DNA of 64,000 nucleotides, taken from the NCBI GenBank assembly GCA_903934295.1, contig CAIZNI010000023.1:1-64000 (forward strand), read 5' to 3'. Position 1 is the first letter of the stretch. Each line of letters opens with the position of its first letter. The translations under genes and the position numbers were made by a program. The DNA comes from an uncultured beta proteobacterium. GTDB lineage: Bacteria; Pseudomonadota; Gammaproteobacteria; Burkholderiales; Burkholderiaceae_E. The notes under the pieces are model-generated. The model saw nothing but the letters and a program-made list of their open reading frames with translations. It had not been told where the DNA came from and searched no databases. Of the stretch, positions 44,843 through 55,095 are shown piece after piece.

Positions 44843-45021
44843 ATGAGATTTCAAGGAACCCGCCGGACCGTCCTGACCCTGGCGGGCATCACCGCCCTGC
44901 TGGGCGCCGCGCCGGCGCCGACGCCTACCTGATCTCGCCCGAGGAATTCGCCGCACTGCTCAGGGCCGACATCGCGCGCTGGGCCCGGGTAGTGCGCGAC
45001 TCGGGCGCCACTGTCGACTGA
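44843..45021 (+). pseudogene. Bug-family binding protein gene collapsed by internal deletion
   Basis: A good ribosome binding site (GAGGAG) precedes ATG 44843 and a signal-peptide-like start RRTVLTLAGITALLGAAPA. That frame ends within 30 codons. In another frame, LISPEEFAALLRADIARWAR and VVRDSGATVD, then TGA at 45019-45021, is the unmistakable C-terminus of a Bug/TctC protein. The 270 or so residues between are missing, so the gene has lost its middle and changed frame. The following aldo/keto reductase starts 21 nt later and may use its promoter. Confidence 0.75.
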
Positions 45022-45042
45022 TTGCATTCAGGAGAAATCATC

Positions 45043-46023
<981 letters not shown>

Positions 46024-46083
46024 GCGCATTCGGCGTGCGCCCGCCGGCAGGCGGTGCGCCGCGGCTGGCGGTGCGCGCGCCGA

Positions 46084-49000
46084 TCAGCGCGCGCGCGGCA
46101 CCCGGAACCAGGCCGCGTACATCGCGGGCAGCGACAGCAGCGTGAGCGCGGTCGCCACCACCAGCCCGCCCATGATAGCCACCGCCATCGGTCCCCAGAA
46201 CACGCTGCGGGTCAGCGGGATCATCGCCAGCACCGCCGCCGCCGCCGTCAGCACGATCGGCCGGAAGCGGCGCACCGCCGCCTCGACCACCGCGTCGCGG
46301 TCGGCGACACCGAGCCGGCGGTCCTGCTCGATCTGATCGATCAGGATCACCGAATTGCGCATGATCATGCCCATCAGCGCGATCACCCCCAGCAGCGCCA
46401 CGAAGCCGAAGGGCCGGTCGAAGAGCAGCAGCGCCGCCGCCACGCCGATCAGGCCCATCGGGCCGGTGAGAAACACCAGCATCGCGCGCGAGAAGCTGTG
46501 CAGCTGCAGCATCAGCAGCGTGAAGATGACGAACAGCATCACCGGCACCCCGGCGGCGATCGAGCCCTGGCCCTTGCTGCTCTCCTCGGCCGCGCCGGCC
46601 ACCTCGATCACATAGCCGGGCGGCATCCGACTTTGCAGCGCCTGCAGCGCCGGCCACAGCTGCGCGGTCACCGTCGGCCCCTGCAGCCCTTCGGCCACAT
46701 CGCCCTGCACCGTGACCGCATAGCGGCGCCCCTCGCGCCAGATCACGCCCGGCTCCCACGCGAAGCCGATGCGCGCCACCTGGGTCAGCGGCACCGATCG
46801 CCCGCCGGCGGTGGGCAGATAGGCGTTGCCGATGTCGGTGATCGCGTTGCGCTCCTCCTGCGGCTGGCGCAACACGATGTCGATCAGCTTGTCGCCCTCG
46901 CGGTACTGACCCACGGTGGCGCCCGACAGGATGGTCCGCGAGGCCTGCGCGATCGACTGGCTGCTGACGCCGAGCGCGCGCGCCTTGTCCTGGTCGACCG
47001 CCAGCCGCAGCACCTTGATCTGCTCGTTCCAGTTGTCGTTCACCCCGCGCATGCCGGGATGCTGCTGCAGCAGCGCGCGCGCCTGATCGGCCCACACGCG
47101 CACTTCCGCGATCTCGAGCCCGGCGACCCGGAACTGCACCGGATAGGGCACCGGCGGTCCGTTGGGCAGCAGCTTCACCCGACCGCGCACCTCGGGAAAC
47201 TCCTCGGCCAGCAGCGCCGGCAGCCGCTTGCGCAGCACCTCGCGGGCGGCCAGATCGCGCGGCAGCAGGATCACCTGCGACACATTGGCCTGCGGAAAGA
47301 TCTGGTCCAGCGGCAGGTAGAAGCGCGGCACGCCGCTGCCCACCCAGGTGGTGACGGTGCCCACGCCCGGCTCGCGCATCAGGCGCGCCTCGAAGCGCCG
47401 CGCCACCGCCTCGGAAGCCCCGAAGCTGGCGCCCTCGGGCAGCCACAGGTCGACCAGGATCTCGGGGCGGCTCGAATCGGGAAAGAACTGCTGCTGCACC
47501 CGCCCCATGCCGGCCACACCGGCCACGAACAGCGCGACCGTCACGCCGATGGTGATCCAGCGGTGGTCCACGCACCAGCCCAACAGGCGCCGAAAGCGCG
47601 CATAGAACGGCGTGTCGAACAGGTCGTGCACCGTGCCCTCGGCGCGCGGCCGGTTGTGCAGCAGCCAGGCCCCCAGCCAGGGCACGAAATACACCGACAC
47701 GATCCAGGAAATCAGCAGCGCCGCCGAGGTCACCGCGAAGATGGCGAAGGTGTATTCGCCGGTCACCGAACGCGCCAGGCCGATCGGCAGAAAGCCGGCC
47801 GCGGTGATCAGGGTGCCGGTGAGCATCGGCATCGCGGTGACCTCGTACGCGTAGGTCGCGGCGAAGACCTTGTCGTGACCCTCCTCGAGCTTTCGCACCA
47901 TCATTTCGACCGCGATGATGGCGTCGTCGACCATCAGACCCAGCGCGATGATCAGCGAGCCCAGCGAGATCTTGTGCAGGCCCACACCCCAGTAGTACAT
48001 GACGACGAAGGTGATCGCCATGACCAGCGGGATCGTCATCGCCACCACCAGCCCCGGCCAGATGTCGATGCGCAGCGGCCGGGTGTGCAGCCCCAGGCTG
48101 ATGAAGCTCACCGCCAGCACCACCGCGATGGCCTCGATCAGCACCTTCACGAATTCACCGACCGAGCGCTCGACCGCGCGTGGCTGGTCCTGGACCTGCT
48201 CGAGCGTGATGCCGGCCGGCAGGCGGCTGCGGATCAGGTCGATCTCGGCGCCCAGGGTCTTGCCCAGCGCGATGATGTCGCCGCCCTTGGCCATCGACAC
48301 CCCGAGCGCGATCACCGCCTTGCCCTGGTGACGCACCCGCACCGCGGGCGGGTCGACGAAGGCGCGGCGGATGGTGGCGATCTGGCCCAGCGTGAGGCTG
48401 CTGGCCTGGCCGGTGGCGGCATTGACCACCCGGATCGGCATGCGCTGCAGGTCGGCCACCGAGCCGAAGGCGCCCGGCACGCGCACCTGCAGGTTCTGCG
48501 AGCCGGCGTCGAGCACGCCAGCGCCCTCGACCGCGTTCTGCGCCGCGAGCTGGCCGAGCACCTGGTTCAGGTCGAGCCCGAGCTGGGCCAGGCGCTTTTG
48601 CGGGATCTCGATGAAGATCTTCTCGGGCTGGTCGCCGAACAGCGCCACCTTCGCGACATCGGGCACCCGCAGCAGCTGTGTGCGCACCCGGTCGGCGAAC
48701 ACCCGCAGCTCCTCCTCGGAGAAGCCGTCGGCCGACAGCGCCACGATCGAACCGTAGACGTCGCCGAAATCATCATTGAAGAAGGGCCCGATCACCCCCT
48801 GGGGCAGCGTCGCGCGCGCGTCGGCGATGCGCTTTCGCACCTGGTACCAGACGTTGCTCACCTCGCGCGGCAGCGAACTGTCCTTGAGCTGCAGGATGGT
48901 CAGCGACTCGCCCGGCTTGGTGTAACTGCGGATGACATCCGAATAGGGCACTTCCTGGGCGATGCGCTCGATCTTCTCGGTGACCTGCTCGGCCATCTGC

Positions 49001-49203
49001 TGCGCGCTGGCGCCCGGCCAGTAGGCCTGCACCACCATCGCGCGGAAGGTGAACGGCGGGTCTTCATCCTGACCGAGCTGGAAATAAGCGACAAAGCCCA
49101 GCACCATCAGCACCACCATCAGGTAGCGGGTGAGCGGCGCGTGCTCCAGGGCCCAGCGGGAAATATTGAAGCGGGAGAATCCGGTGTCGGGCGGCGTGTT
49201 CAT
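46084..49203 (-). CDS. RND-family efflux pump, inner-membrane permease
   Basis: A 1039-residue proton-driven exporter with the duplicated topology of the AcrB class: TM1 at about residue 22-45, six-helix bundles at about 345-510 and 870-1030, and two large periplasmic loops. Family motifs include GEDPPF-like DEDPPFTFRAMVV, WPGASAQQMAEQVTEKIE, LGLMVDDAIIAVEMMVRKLEEG (TM4 Asp pair, proton relay) and MGMIMRNSVILIDQIEQD. The sequence is nearest to the multidrug/hydrophobe group without distinctive heavy-metal residues. The membrane-fusion protein gene ends 25 nt upstream, so the two are one operon. No outer-membrane factor gene accompanies them. Confidence 0.94.
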   Translation of the reverse strand: MNTPPDTGFSRFNISRWALEHAPLTRYLMVVLMVLGFVAYFQLGQDEDPPFTFRAMVVQAYWPGASAQQMAEQVTEKIERIAQEVPYSDVIRSYTKPGESLTILQLKDSSLPREVSNVWYQVRKRIADARATLPQGVIGPFFNDDFGDVYGSIVALSADGFSEEELRVFADRVRTQLLRVPDVAKVALFGDQPEKIFIEIPQKRLAQLGLDLNQVLGQLAAQNAVEGAGVLDAGSQNLQVRVPGAFGSVADLQRMPIRVVNAATGQASSLTLGQIATIRRAFVDPPAVRVRHQGKAVIALGVSMAKGGDIIALGKTLGAEIDLIRSRLPAGITLEQVQDQPRAVERSVGEFVKVLIEAIAVVLAVSFISLGLHTRPLRIDIWPGLVVAMTIPLVMAITFVVMYYWGVGLHKISLGSLIIALGLMVDDAIIAVEMMVRKLEEGHDKVFAATYAYEVTAMPMLTGTLITAAGFLPIGLARSVTGEYTFAIFAVTSAALLISWIVSVYFVPWLGAWLLHNRPRAEGTVHDLFDTPFYARFRRLLGWCVDHRWITIGVTVALFVAGVAGMGRVQQQFFPDSSRPEILVDLWLPEGASFGASEAVARRFEARLMREPGVGTVTTWVGSGVPRFYLPLDQIFPQANVSQVILLPRDLAAREVLRKRLPALLAEEFPEVRGRVKLLPNGPPVPYPVQFRVAGLEIAEVRVWADQARALLQQHPGMRGVNDNWNEQIKVLRLAVDQDKARALGVSSQSIAQASRTILSGATVGQYREGDKLIDIVLRQPQEERNAITDIGNAYLPTAGGRSVPLTQVARIGFAWEPGVIWREGRRYAVTVQGDVAEGLQGPTVTAQLWPALQALQSRMPPGYVIEVAGAAEESSKGQGSIAAGVPVMLFVIFTLLMLQLHSFSRAMLVFLTGPMGLIGVAAALLLFDRPFGFVALLGVIALMGMIMRNSVILIDQIEQDRRLGVADRDAVVEAAVRRFRPIVLTAAAAVLAMIPLTRSVFWGPMAVAIMGGLVVATALTLLSLPAMYAAWFRVPRAR

Positions 49204-49228
49204 GCGGCGGTCCTGCGGGGGCGTCGGA

Positions 49229-50317
49229 TCAGCGCGCGCCGGCGCGCGGCTCGACGTAGTGGCGCACCTTCTGCCCGGGCGCGAGCGTGTGCACGCCGGC
49301 CGAGACGACCGACTGGCCCGGTGTCAGACCGGCGGCGATGACGACCTCGTTGCCCTGCGCGCCACCCACCGTCACCGGCTGGTGCTTCACCGTCATGCTG
49401 GCTTCGTCGAGCAGCCAGACCGTCGCCCGACCGGCCTGTTCGAAGACCGCCGACAGCGGCAACTGGATCAGCCCGGGAAGCCCCGGGCTCTGCAGGATCA
49501 CCGTGGCGGTCTGACCCAGGCGCACCGGCGCCGCCCCGAGGTCGGCCTTGACGAGAAAGGTGCGGGTGGCCGGATCGGCGGCGGCCGCGATCTCGCGCAC
49601 CGACGCCGGCCACAGGCGCGTGTCCTCGCCCCACAGGCGGACCTGCAGCGCGCCGGCGCGGCCCATCAGCGGCCGCAGCGCGGCCACGCGATCCTCGGGC
49701 ACGGTGAACCAGGCGTCGCGCGGTCCGTCATGGGCCAGGCGAAAGACCGTCGCCCCGGCCGCCACCACCATGCCGGGCTCCACCTCCACACCGGTGATCA
49801 GGCCGCGCGCATCGGCCGCCAGCACCGCATAGGTCGACTGGTTGGCCTGCACCCCGACCTGCGCCTGCAGCTGCACCACCTGCGCCCGCGCGGCCTTCAG
49901 GCCGGCGTCGCGTCGCTCGAGCTCGGCGCTGCTGATGTAGCCCTGTTCACGCAAGGCGGCATAGCGCCGGTACTCGCTGTCGACCATCTCGAGATTGGCC
50001 TGTGCCGACGCCAGGGCCGCCTGCGCCGCCTCCTGACCCAGCCGCAGGTCCTGCGGATCCAGGCGCGCCAGCGGCTGACCCGGCCGGACCGCATCGCCCG
50101 CCTGAACCATCCGCTCGGTCACCTTGCCGGCCACCCGAAAGCCCAGCCGGGACTCGATGCGGGCGCGGATCTCCGCCGCGTATTCATAGGGCATCGACGC
50201 CTGCCCGGCCTGGACGACGACGGTGCGCACCGCACGCACCGGTTCAGGCACGGGCTCGGGCTTGGTGCAGGCGGCCAGGACGATCAGGGGAAGCAGAACG
50301 AACAGGGTGGGTCGCAT
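49229..50317 (-). CDS. RND efflux periplasmic adaptor (membrane-fusion) lipoprotein
   Basis: A 362-residue HlyD/AcrA-type adaptor that links the RND pump to an outer-membrane channel. The start at 50317 (MRPTLFVLLPLIVLAACTKP) gives a lipoprotein signal with lipobox LAAC, Cys at about residue 17. The lipoyl half-motifs (RARIESRLGFRVAGKVTERMVQAGDAVRPGQPLARLD and VLAADARGLITGVEVEPGMVV) bracket a coiled-coil hairpin at about 90-160. A beta-barrel and membrane-proximal domain follow. The frame is open to 50395, but the upstream residues lack signal character. It is first in the operon with the permease 25 nt downstream. Confidence 0.92.
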   Translation of the reverse strand: MRPTLFVLLPLIVLAACTKPEPVPEPVRAVRTVVVQAGQASMPYEYAAEIRARIESRLGFRVAGKVTERMVQAGDAVRPGQPLARLDPQDLRLGQEAAQAALASAQANLEMVDSEYRRYAALREQGYISSAELERRDAGLKAARAQVVQLQAQVGVQANQSTYAVLAADARGLITGVEVEPGMVVAAGATVFRLAHDGPRDAWFTVPEDRVAALRPLMGRAGALQVRLWGEDTRLWPASVREIAAAADPATRTFLVKADLGAAPVRLGQTATVILQSPGLPGLIQLPLSAVFEQAGRATVWLLDEASMTVKHQPVTVGGAQGNEVVIAAGLTPGQSVVSAGVHTLAPGQKVRHYVEPRAGAR

Positions 50318-50487
50318 CGGTGCTCGGCTGTCGAAGCCCGGCGGCTCGGCTCGGCCAGCGGCGGGGCAAGGTGGGGCTAGGCGGGCGGCAGGCAATGGCG
50401 CCGTCCACGAGGGGCGCAGATTAGCAGGAGTTCATTGGGCCGCCGCTCGAACAGACGGTCGACAATCCGGCGCCGCCGACCCGCCAC

Positions 50488-50826
50488 TCAGCGGCCGCGG
50501 CCCGCCTTCACGAACGCGATCGAATCCTGGAACAGCGGGAGATCCTGCTGATACTCGGCCGCGTCCTCGCGATCGATCTGGATCCATTCGCGGGTGCTGG
50601 CCATGCCGGCCGGCTGGAAGGGCACGACATTGCCGCGCGAGAACTGCAGCTCGGTCGCCACCGCCGCCGGCAGGCGCAGCCCGATGCCCTTGCCGCTGAT
50701 GCAGGCGAACATCTTGTCGCTGACGAAATAGGCGTCGAGCCCGTTGATCTTGCGGGCGCTGGCGCCGGGCAGTTTGAGCAGCAGCGCATCGATCTGCGCC
50801 TTGCGGCTGGGGGCGTCCGTACTCAA
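50488..50826 (-). CDS. YjbR/TfoX-N-like small protein
   Basis: A 112-residue protein. The TTG at 50826 has GGAG 5 nt upstream and gives the sequence LSTDAPSRKAQIDALLLKLPGASARKINGLDAYFVSDKMFACISGKGIGLRL. The pattern KINGLDAYFVSDKMFACIS resembles the fold shared by YjbR (CyaY-like) and the TfoX N-terminal domain. Those families include DNA-binding and competence-related proteins, but isolated members lack known function. The frame remains open upstream to 50946 in a region without coding character. It is divergent from the hydrolase at 50952. Confidence 0.65.
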   Translation of the reverse strand: MSTDAPSRKAQIDALLLKLPGASARKINGLDAYFVSDKMFACISGKGIGLRLPAAVATELQFSRGNVVPFQPAGMASTREWIQIDREDAAEYQQDLPLFQDSIAFVKAGRGR

Positions 50827-50951
50827 GGCAACTCCGTGGTGATGACCATGCGGCCTGCATGCGAACCGCGATTGGACCACAAGCGCGTGCAGTCGCCGCC
50901 GCCCGGGTCCAGACTGAGGCCATTCGCCACCAGCCCCGGGAAACACACGCC

Positions 50952-51713
50952 ATGCCGCTGATCGACCGTGACACCGTCCGCATCCATTACGAAACCCGCG
51001 GCCAGGGGCCGGTGATCCTGCTGTCGCACGGCTATTCGGCCACCGCGCAGATGTGGCGCGGCCAGCACGAGGCGCTGTCGCAGGCGCACACGCTGGTCAC
51101 CTGGGACATGCGTGGCCACGGCCAGTCGGATTCGCCCGACGATCCGGCCGCCTACAGCGCCCAAGCCACCATCGACGACATGGCGGCGATCCTCGATGCG
51201 GTGGGCGCCGAGCGGGCGATCATCGGCGGGCTGTCGCTGGGCGGCTACTTCTCGCTGATGTTTCACGCGACATATCCGGAGCGCGTGCGGGCCCTGCTCA
51301 TCCTGGACACCGGTCCGGGCTATCGCAAGGACGAGGCCCGCAACGGCTGGAACCAGCAGGCGCTGCAGACCGCCGAGCGCTTCGAGCAGGGCGGCATGGC
51401 GCGGGTGCAGGCGATGAAGGAGTCGACCACCGGCGGCACGCACCGCTCGGCGCAGGGCCTGGCCCATGCGGCGCGCGGCATGCTAGCCCAGCGCGATGCC
51501 ACGGTGATCGAATCGCTGCCCGGCATCCGGGTGCCCTCGCTGATCCTGGTGGGCGCCGACGACACGCCCTTCCTGCAGTCGGCCGAGGTGATGGCGGCCA
51601 AGATCCCCGGCGCGCAGAAAGTGGTGATCCCCGGGGCCGGGCATGTGGCCAACATCGACCAGCCGCAGGCCTTCAACGCGGCGGTGAGCGCCTTTCTTGC
51701 CGGCCTGGACTGA
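50952..51713 (+). CDS. Alpha/beta-hydrolase fold protein
   Basis: A 253-residue hydrolase with ILLSHGYSATAQMWRGQ (oxyanion loop), VTWDMRGHGQSD, nucleophile elbow IGGLSLGGYFSL, Asp in LVGADDTPFL and His in PGAGHVANIDQP. This complete triad and the small cap resemble 3-oxoadipate enol-lactonase (PcaD)-like and BioH-like hydrolases. No protocatechuate genes are nearby, so PcaD is not assigned. Its stop is 12 nt from the convergent ChaC gene. Confidence 0.85.
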   Translation: MPLIDRDTVRIHYETRGQGPVILLSHGYSATAQMWRGQHEALSQAHTLVTWDMRGHGQSDSPDDPAAYSAQATIDDMAAILDAVGAERAIIGGLSLGGYFSLMFHATYPERVRALLILDTGPGYRKDEARNGWNQQALQTAERFEQGGMARVQAMKESTTGGTHRSAQGLAHAARGMLAQRDATVIESLPGIRVPSLILVGADDTPFLQSAEVMAAKIPGAQKVVIPGAGHVANIDQPQAFNAAVSAFLAGLD

Positions 51714-51725
51714 GCCCGCCAGCCC

Positions 51726-52409
51726 TCAGGCCCGACGGGCGTCGCGCAGCGCCATCAGCCGCTGCGCGACCAGACCCTGCATCCGGCGCAGGTAACGGTC
51801 CCTGACACCCGCGCGCTCGGCGGTTTCCCAGGTGTGCAGCAGGTACTCGGCCGCGGAACCCGCATAGCCGCAGGCACTGGCCATGTAGTCGGCGACCCGC
51901 TCATCGGGCAGGCGCCCCGCATAGCGCGGGCCATCGTGACGGATCACGAAGGCGATCGCGCTGACCGGCCCGCGGGCGGTGGCCACGCTCACCCAGCGCG
52001 CCCGGTAGCCGCGCCCGATCATCTCGCGCTTCCACAGCGTCGAGAGCTGACCGTGCAGCCCGCGCAGCGACAGTCGCTGCACCATCCCCTGGCAGCATCC
52101 GCCGCGATCCAGCGCCAGCATCAGGTTGGGGTTCTCGCGGGTGGCGCGGTAGCGCCACTGCCACAGGCAGAAGCGCCGGTGCCAGCCGTGCAGGCGGCCG
52201 ATGCGCTTCTCCAGGATCGGCAATTCGGGCTTCCACATCAGCGAGCCGTAGGCGAACAGCCACACCGGCCCGCGGTCCGGGCGCTGGCGCAGGAAGGCGG
52301 CCAGCGACTCGGCCAGTTCCTCATCGCTGGCCCGCTCGACCGTCCCTCCCTCGTCGGCCAGCGGCGCGGGGTGAACCGACTCGACCAACTCGCGGGTCAG
52401 CACGCTCAT
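51726..52409 (-). CDS. ChaC-family gamma-glutamylcyclotransferase
   Basis: A 227-residue enzyme of the ChaC group, which degrades glutathione to 5-oxoproline and Cys-Gly. The substrate-loop motif VWLFAYGSLMWKPE is at about residues 48-61, followed by HGWHRRFCLWQWRYRATRENPNLMLALDRGG, both family hallmarks. The ATG at 52409 overlaps the stop of ada as ATGA, so it is translated as the second gene of an ada-chaC operon. A link between alkylation repair and glutathione turnover makes sense because glutathione scavenges alkylating agents. Confidence 0.88.
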   Translation of the reverse strand: MSVLTRELVESVHPAPLADEGGTVERASDEELAESLAAFLRQRPDRGPVWLFAYGSLMWKPELPILEKRIGRLHGWHRRFCLWQWRYRATRENPNLMLALDRGGCCQGMVQRLSLRGLHGQLSTLWKREMIGRGYRARWVSVATARGPVSAIAFVIRHDGPRYAGRLPDERVADYMASACGYAGSAAEYLLHTWETAERAGVRDRYLRRMQGLVAQRLMALRDARRA

Positions 52410-53629
52410 CGCCCGGCGTCTGCCGTCGAGGCCGCGCCGGCACCGGCGCTGGCCGCCTCGCTGTCGAGCAATGCCCGCTTGCGCTGCAGGCCCCAGCGGT
52501 AACCCGACAGCGAACCGTCGCGTCGCACCACCCGATGGCAGGGGATGAGCACCGCCAGCGTGTTGGCCGCGCAGGCGCTGGCCACCGCACGCACCGCCCG
52601 GGGCACACCGAGCGCCTCGGCGACGTCGGTGTAGCTGACGGTGCGCCCGGGTGCGATGTCGCGCAGCGCACGCCACACCCGCTGCTGGAACGCGGTGCCG
52701 CGGATGTCCAGCGGCAGCGCAGCCGCCTCGGCGGCCGTGGCTCCGGGCGCCTCGAGCACCGCCAGCACGCCGGCCACCAACGCCTCGAAACCCGGATCCC
52801 CGCCGACCAGTTCGGCCTGCGGGAATCGGTCCTGGAACTCGACCAGCAGCGCCCGCGGATCGTCGCCCAGCGACACCGCGCAAACGCCCTGAGCGGTGGC
52901 CGCCACCAGCACCGCGCCCAGCGAGCAGTCGGCCAGCGCGAAGCGGATCGTCAGGCCCGCACCGCCACGGCGATACACGGCCGGCTTCATGCCCAGCGCG
53001 CCCGCCGCCCCCGCGTAGAACGGGCCGGCCGACTGGTAGCCGGCCGCGTACAACGCCTCGGTGACCGCGCAGCCGGCGGCCAGCCGCTCGCGCACCCGCG
53101 CCTCGCGGCATGCTTGCGCATAGGCACGGGGCGTGACCCCGACGATCGACCGGAAAACCCGATGAAAATGGTGCGCGCTCAGGTCGGCGCACCGGGCGAG
53201 TGTCGCCAGGTCGGGCGCGGGATCGGAGGCCTCGATCAGCCGGCAGGCGCGCGCGATTGCGGCGGCCTGCTGCTGTGCGAGCGGCGGCTGCGCCGGCCGG
53301 CAGCGCAGGCAGGCGCGAAAACCCGCGCGCTCGGCATCGGCCACGGTGGCGTGAAAGGCGATGTTCTCGGGCCGCGCCGGGCGCGACGGACAGGACGGCC
53401 GGCAATAGACCCCGGTGGTTCGCACCGAATAGAAGAAGTGCCCGTCGGCCCGCGCGTCGCGTGCCCGCAGCGCCGCCCAACGGGCAGCGTCGTCGGCGAA
53501 CGCCTCGTCAGTCAGGGGCGAGCAAGGCTGCGACCGGTCGGTGGCCGGGGTGGCAGCCAAAACCGCAGAGGCGGCAGCCAAGGTCCCGGCGGCAGCCGGA
53601 ACGGGAAGCGAGGCGGTCGAGGCAGTCAT
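52406..53629 (-). CDS. ada: Ada: bifunctional DNA alkylation repair protein and regulator
   Basis: A 407-residue protein combining an N-terminal Ada domain, an AraC-type helix-turn-helix and a C-terminal O6-alkylguanine-DNA methyltransferase. The zinc/phosphotriester-accepting Cys cluster is in VYCRPSC (Cys76 and Cys80) and ACLRC (Cys107 and Cys110). The helix-turn-helix (RLIEASDPAPDLATLARCAD... and HFHRVFRSIVGVTPRAY) follows at about 120-200. The alkyl-accepting Cys of the methyltransferase is in VLIPCHRVVRRDG (about residue 364). The N-terminal 45 residues are a low-complexity Ala/Thr/Pro extension. The protein autoregulates in other bacteria when its N-terminal Cys is methylated. GAGGA lies 7 nt before the ATG. 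Confidence 0.93.
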   Translation of the reverse strand: MTASTASLPVPAAAGTLAAASAVLAATPATDRSQPCSPLTDEAFADDAARWAALRARDARADGHFFYSVRTTGVYCRPSCPSRPARPENIAFHATVADAERAGFRACLRCRPAQPPLAQQQAAAIARACRLIEASDPAPDLATLARCADLSAHHFHRVFRSIVGVTPRAYAQACREARVRERLAAGCAVTEALYAAGYQSAGPFYAGAAGALGMKPAVYRRGGAGLTIRFALADCSLGAVLVAATAQGVCAVSLGDDPRALLVEFQDRFPQAELVGGDPGFEALVAGVLAVLEAPGATAAEAAALPLDIRGTAFQQRVWRALRDIAPGRTVSYTDVAEALGVPRAVRAVASACAANTLAVLIPCHRVVRRDGSLSGYRWGLQRKRALLDSEAASAGAGAASTADAGR

Positions 53630-53774
53630 CGCAGATCCTCACGCAAACGGCCTGTAGGGACCGAAAGCGACCAAAAGAGGCTGAAGGGGGCTGAAGGGGC
53701 CGATGACGCGATTGTGCCCGCGGCGCACCCCCGCCGCATGCCGGGTCTTGCGATCGAATCCGGTCAGCGTCCGA

Positions 53775-55022
53775 TCAGGCCGCGACCTTGGCCAGCGCCT
53801 GCTCGAAATCGCCCTGCAGGTCATCGTAGTCCTCGATGCCCACCGACAGCCGGATCAACGATTCGCCGATCCCCATCTGCACCCGCTGGGCCGCGCCCAT
53901 CTCGAAGAAGATCGTGTGCGACACCGGGATCGCCAGCGTGCGCGTGTCGCCCAGATGGCTCGACTTGATCACCACCTGCAGCGCATCGAGGAAATCGAAG
54001 CAGTCGATGCCTTCGCGCAGTTCGAACGCCATCAGCCCGCCGAACCGGCGGAACCAGTCGCGGGCACGGGCGTGCTGGGGATGGCTCGGCAGCCCCGGGT
54101 ACGCGACCCGCGCGACCCCGGGCTGTGCCTGCAGCCAGGTGGCCAGCGCCAGCGCGTTGGCGCTCGCCTTGTCCAGGCGCAAAGCGAGGGTCTCGGCGCC
54201 GACCGAGAGCCGATGGGCATGCTCGGCCGACAGCGTGGCGCCGATGTCGCGCAGCCCCTTTTTGCGGATCTGCTGCAGGCCCCAGTTGGCCGGATTGCCC
54301 TTGCGGTAGGGCGCCGCGATGTGCGGGTACTTCGTCCAGTCGTAGAGCCCGGTGTCCGACACCGATCCGCCCAGTGCGTTGCCGTGGCCACCGATCCACT
54401 TGGTGAGCGAATGGACGACGAGCGAGGCCTTCACCGACACCGGCTGGAACAGCCAGGGCGAGGTCATGGTGCTGTCGACCACATAAAGCACGCCACGTGC
54501 CGCGCACAGATCGCCGATCGCCGCCAGGTCGGCGATCTGGGTGGCGGGGTTCGCAATGGTCTCGACGAACACCAGCCGGGTCTCGGGCCGCAGGGCGCGT
54601 TCGATGGCGCCGGCATCGGTGGCATCGGCCAGCGTCACCTCGACCCCGATCGCCGCCAGGGTCTGCAGCAGGCTGTTGGTGTTGCCGAACAGGAACTGGC
54701 TGGACACCAGGTGATCGCCCTTGCGCAGCAGCGCCACCAGCATCGAGCCGATCGCCGCCATGCCGGTGGAAAAGCACACCGTGCCGACCGCGCGCTCCAT
54801 CAGCGACACCTTGGCCTCGAGGGCGGCGGTGGTGGGATTGCCCTGCCGGCCGTAGACGTGGCCCGGCCGCTCGCCCTGGAAGACCGCCGCCAGATCGCGC
54901 GAGGACCGATACCCGAAGGCCACCGCCGGGTGCATCGGCTTGTGCACCGCGCCGTGCTCGATCTCCGATTGCCGGTCGGCGTGCAATATGGTCGTCGTCA
55001 GTCCCTTGGCCACGCGTTTCAC
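53775..55022 (-). CDS. Cystathionine gamma-synthase-family PLP enzyme
   Basis: A 415-residue Cys/Met-metabolism PLP enzyme. The PLP Lys is in VVHSLTKWIGGHGNALGG (about residue 207). YGRQGNPTTAALEAKVSLME, FSTGMAAIGSMLVALLRKGD, VETIANPATQIADLAAIGDL and VVDSTMTSPWLFQP are the family landmarks. It is closer in wording to the 'cystathionine gamma-synthase family' proteins of Burkholderiales than to MetB or MetZ proper, so it may act in methionine salvage, gamma-elimination or another sulfur reaction. It is divergent from the second TauD/TfdA dioxygenase, with 73 nt between. Confidence 0.87.
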   Translation of the reverse strand: MKRVAKGLTTTILHADRQSEIEHGAVHKPMHPAVAFGYRSSRDLAAVFQGERPGHVYGRQGNPTTAALEAKVSLMERAVGTVCFSTGMAAIGSMLVALLRKGDHLVSSQFLFGNTNSLLQTLAAIGVEVTLADATDAGAIERALRPETRLVFVETIANPATQIADLAAIGDLCAARGVLYVVDSTMTSPWLFQPVSVKASLVVHSLTKWIGGHGNALGGSVSDTGLYDWTKYPHIAAPYRKGNPANWGLQQIRKKGLRDIGATLSAEHAHRLSVGAETLALRLDKASANALALATWLQAQPGVARVAYPGLPSHPQHARARDWFRRFGGLMAFELREGIDCFDFLDALQVVIKSSHLGDTRTLAIPVSHTIFFEMGAAQRVQMGIGESLIRLSVGIEDYDDLQGDFEQALAKVAA

Positions 55023-55095
55023 TCCTGATTCGAGAGGCCCGCATCAGACCACAACTGCCGGTTATAGTCATCCACCGACCGAGGAGGCCCGACCC

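Noticed and set aside
50952-51713. 3-oxoadipate enol-lactonase (PcaD)
   Set aside because: The triad fits, but no protocatechuate pathway genes are nearby and the similarity is not specific.
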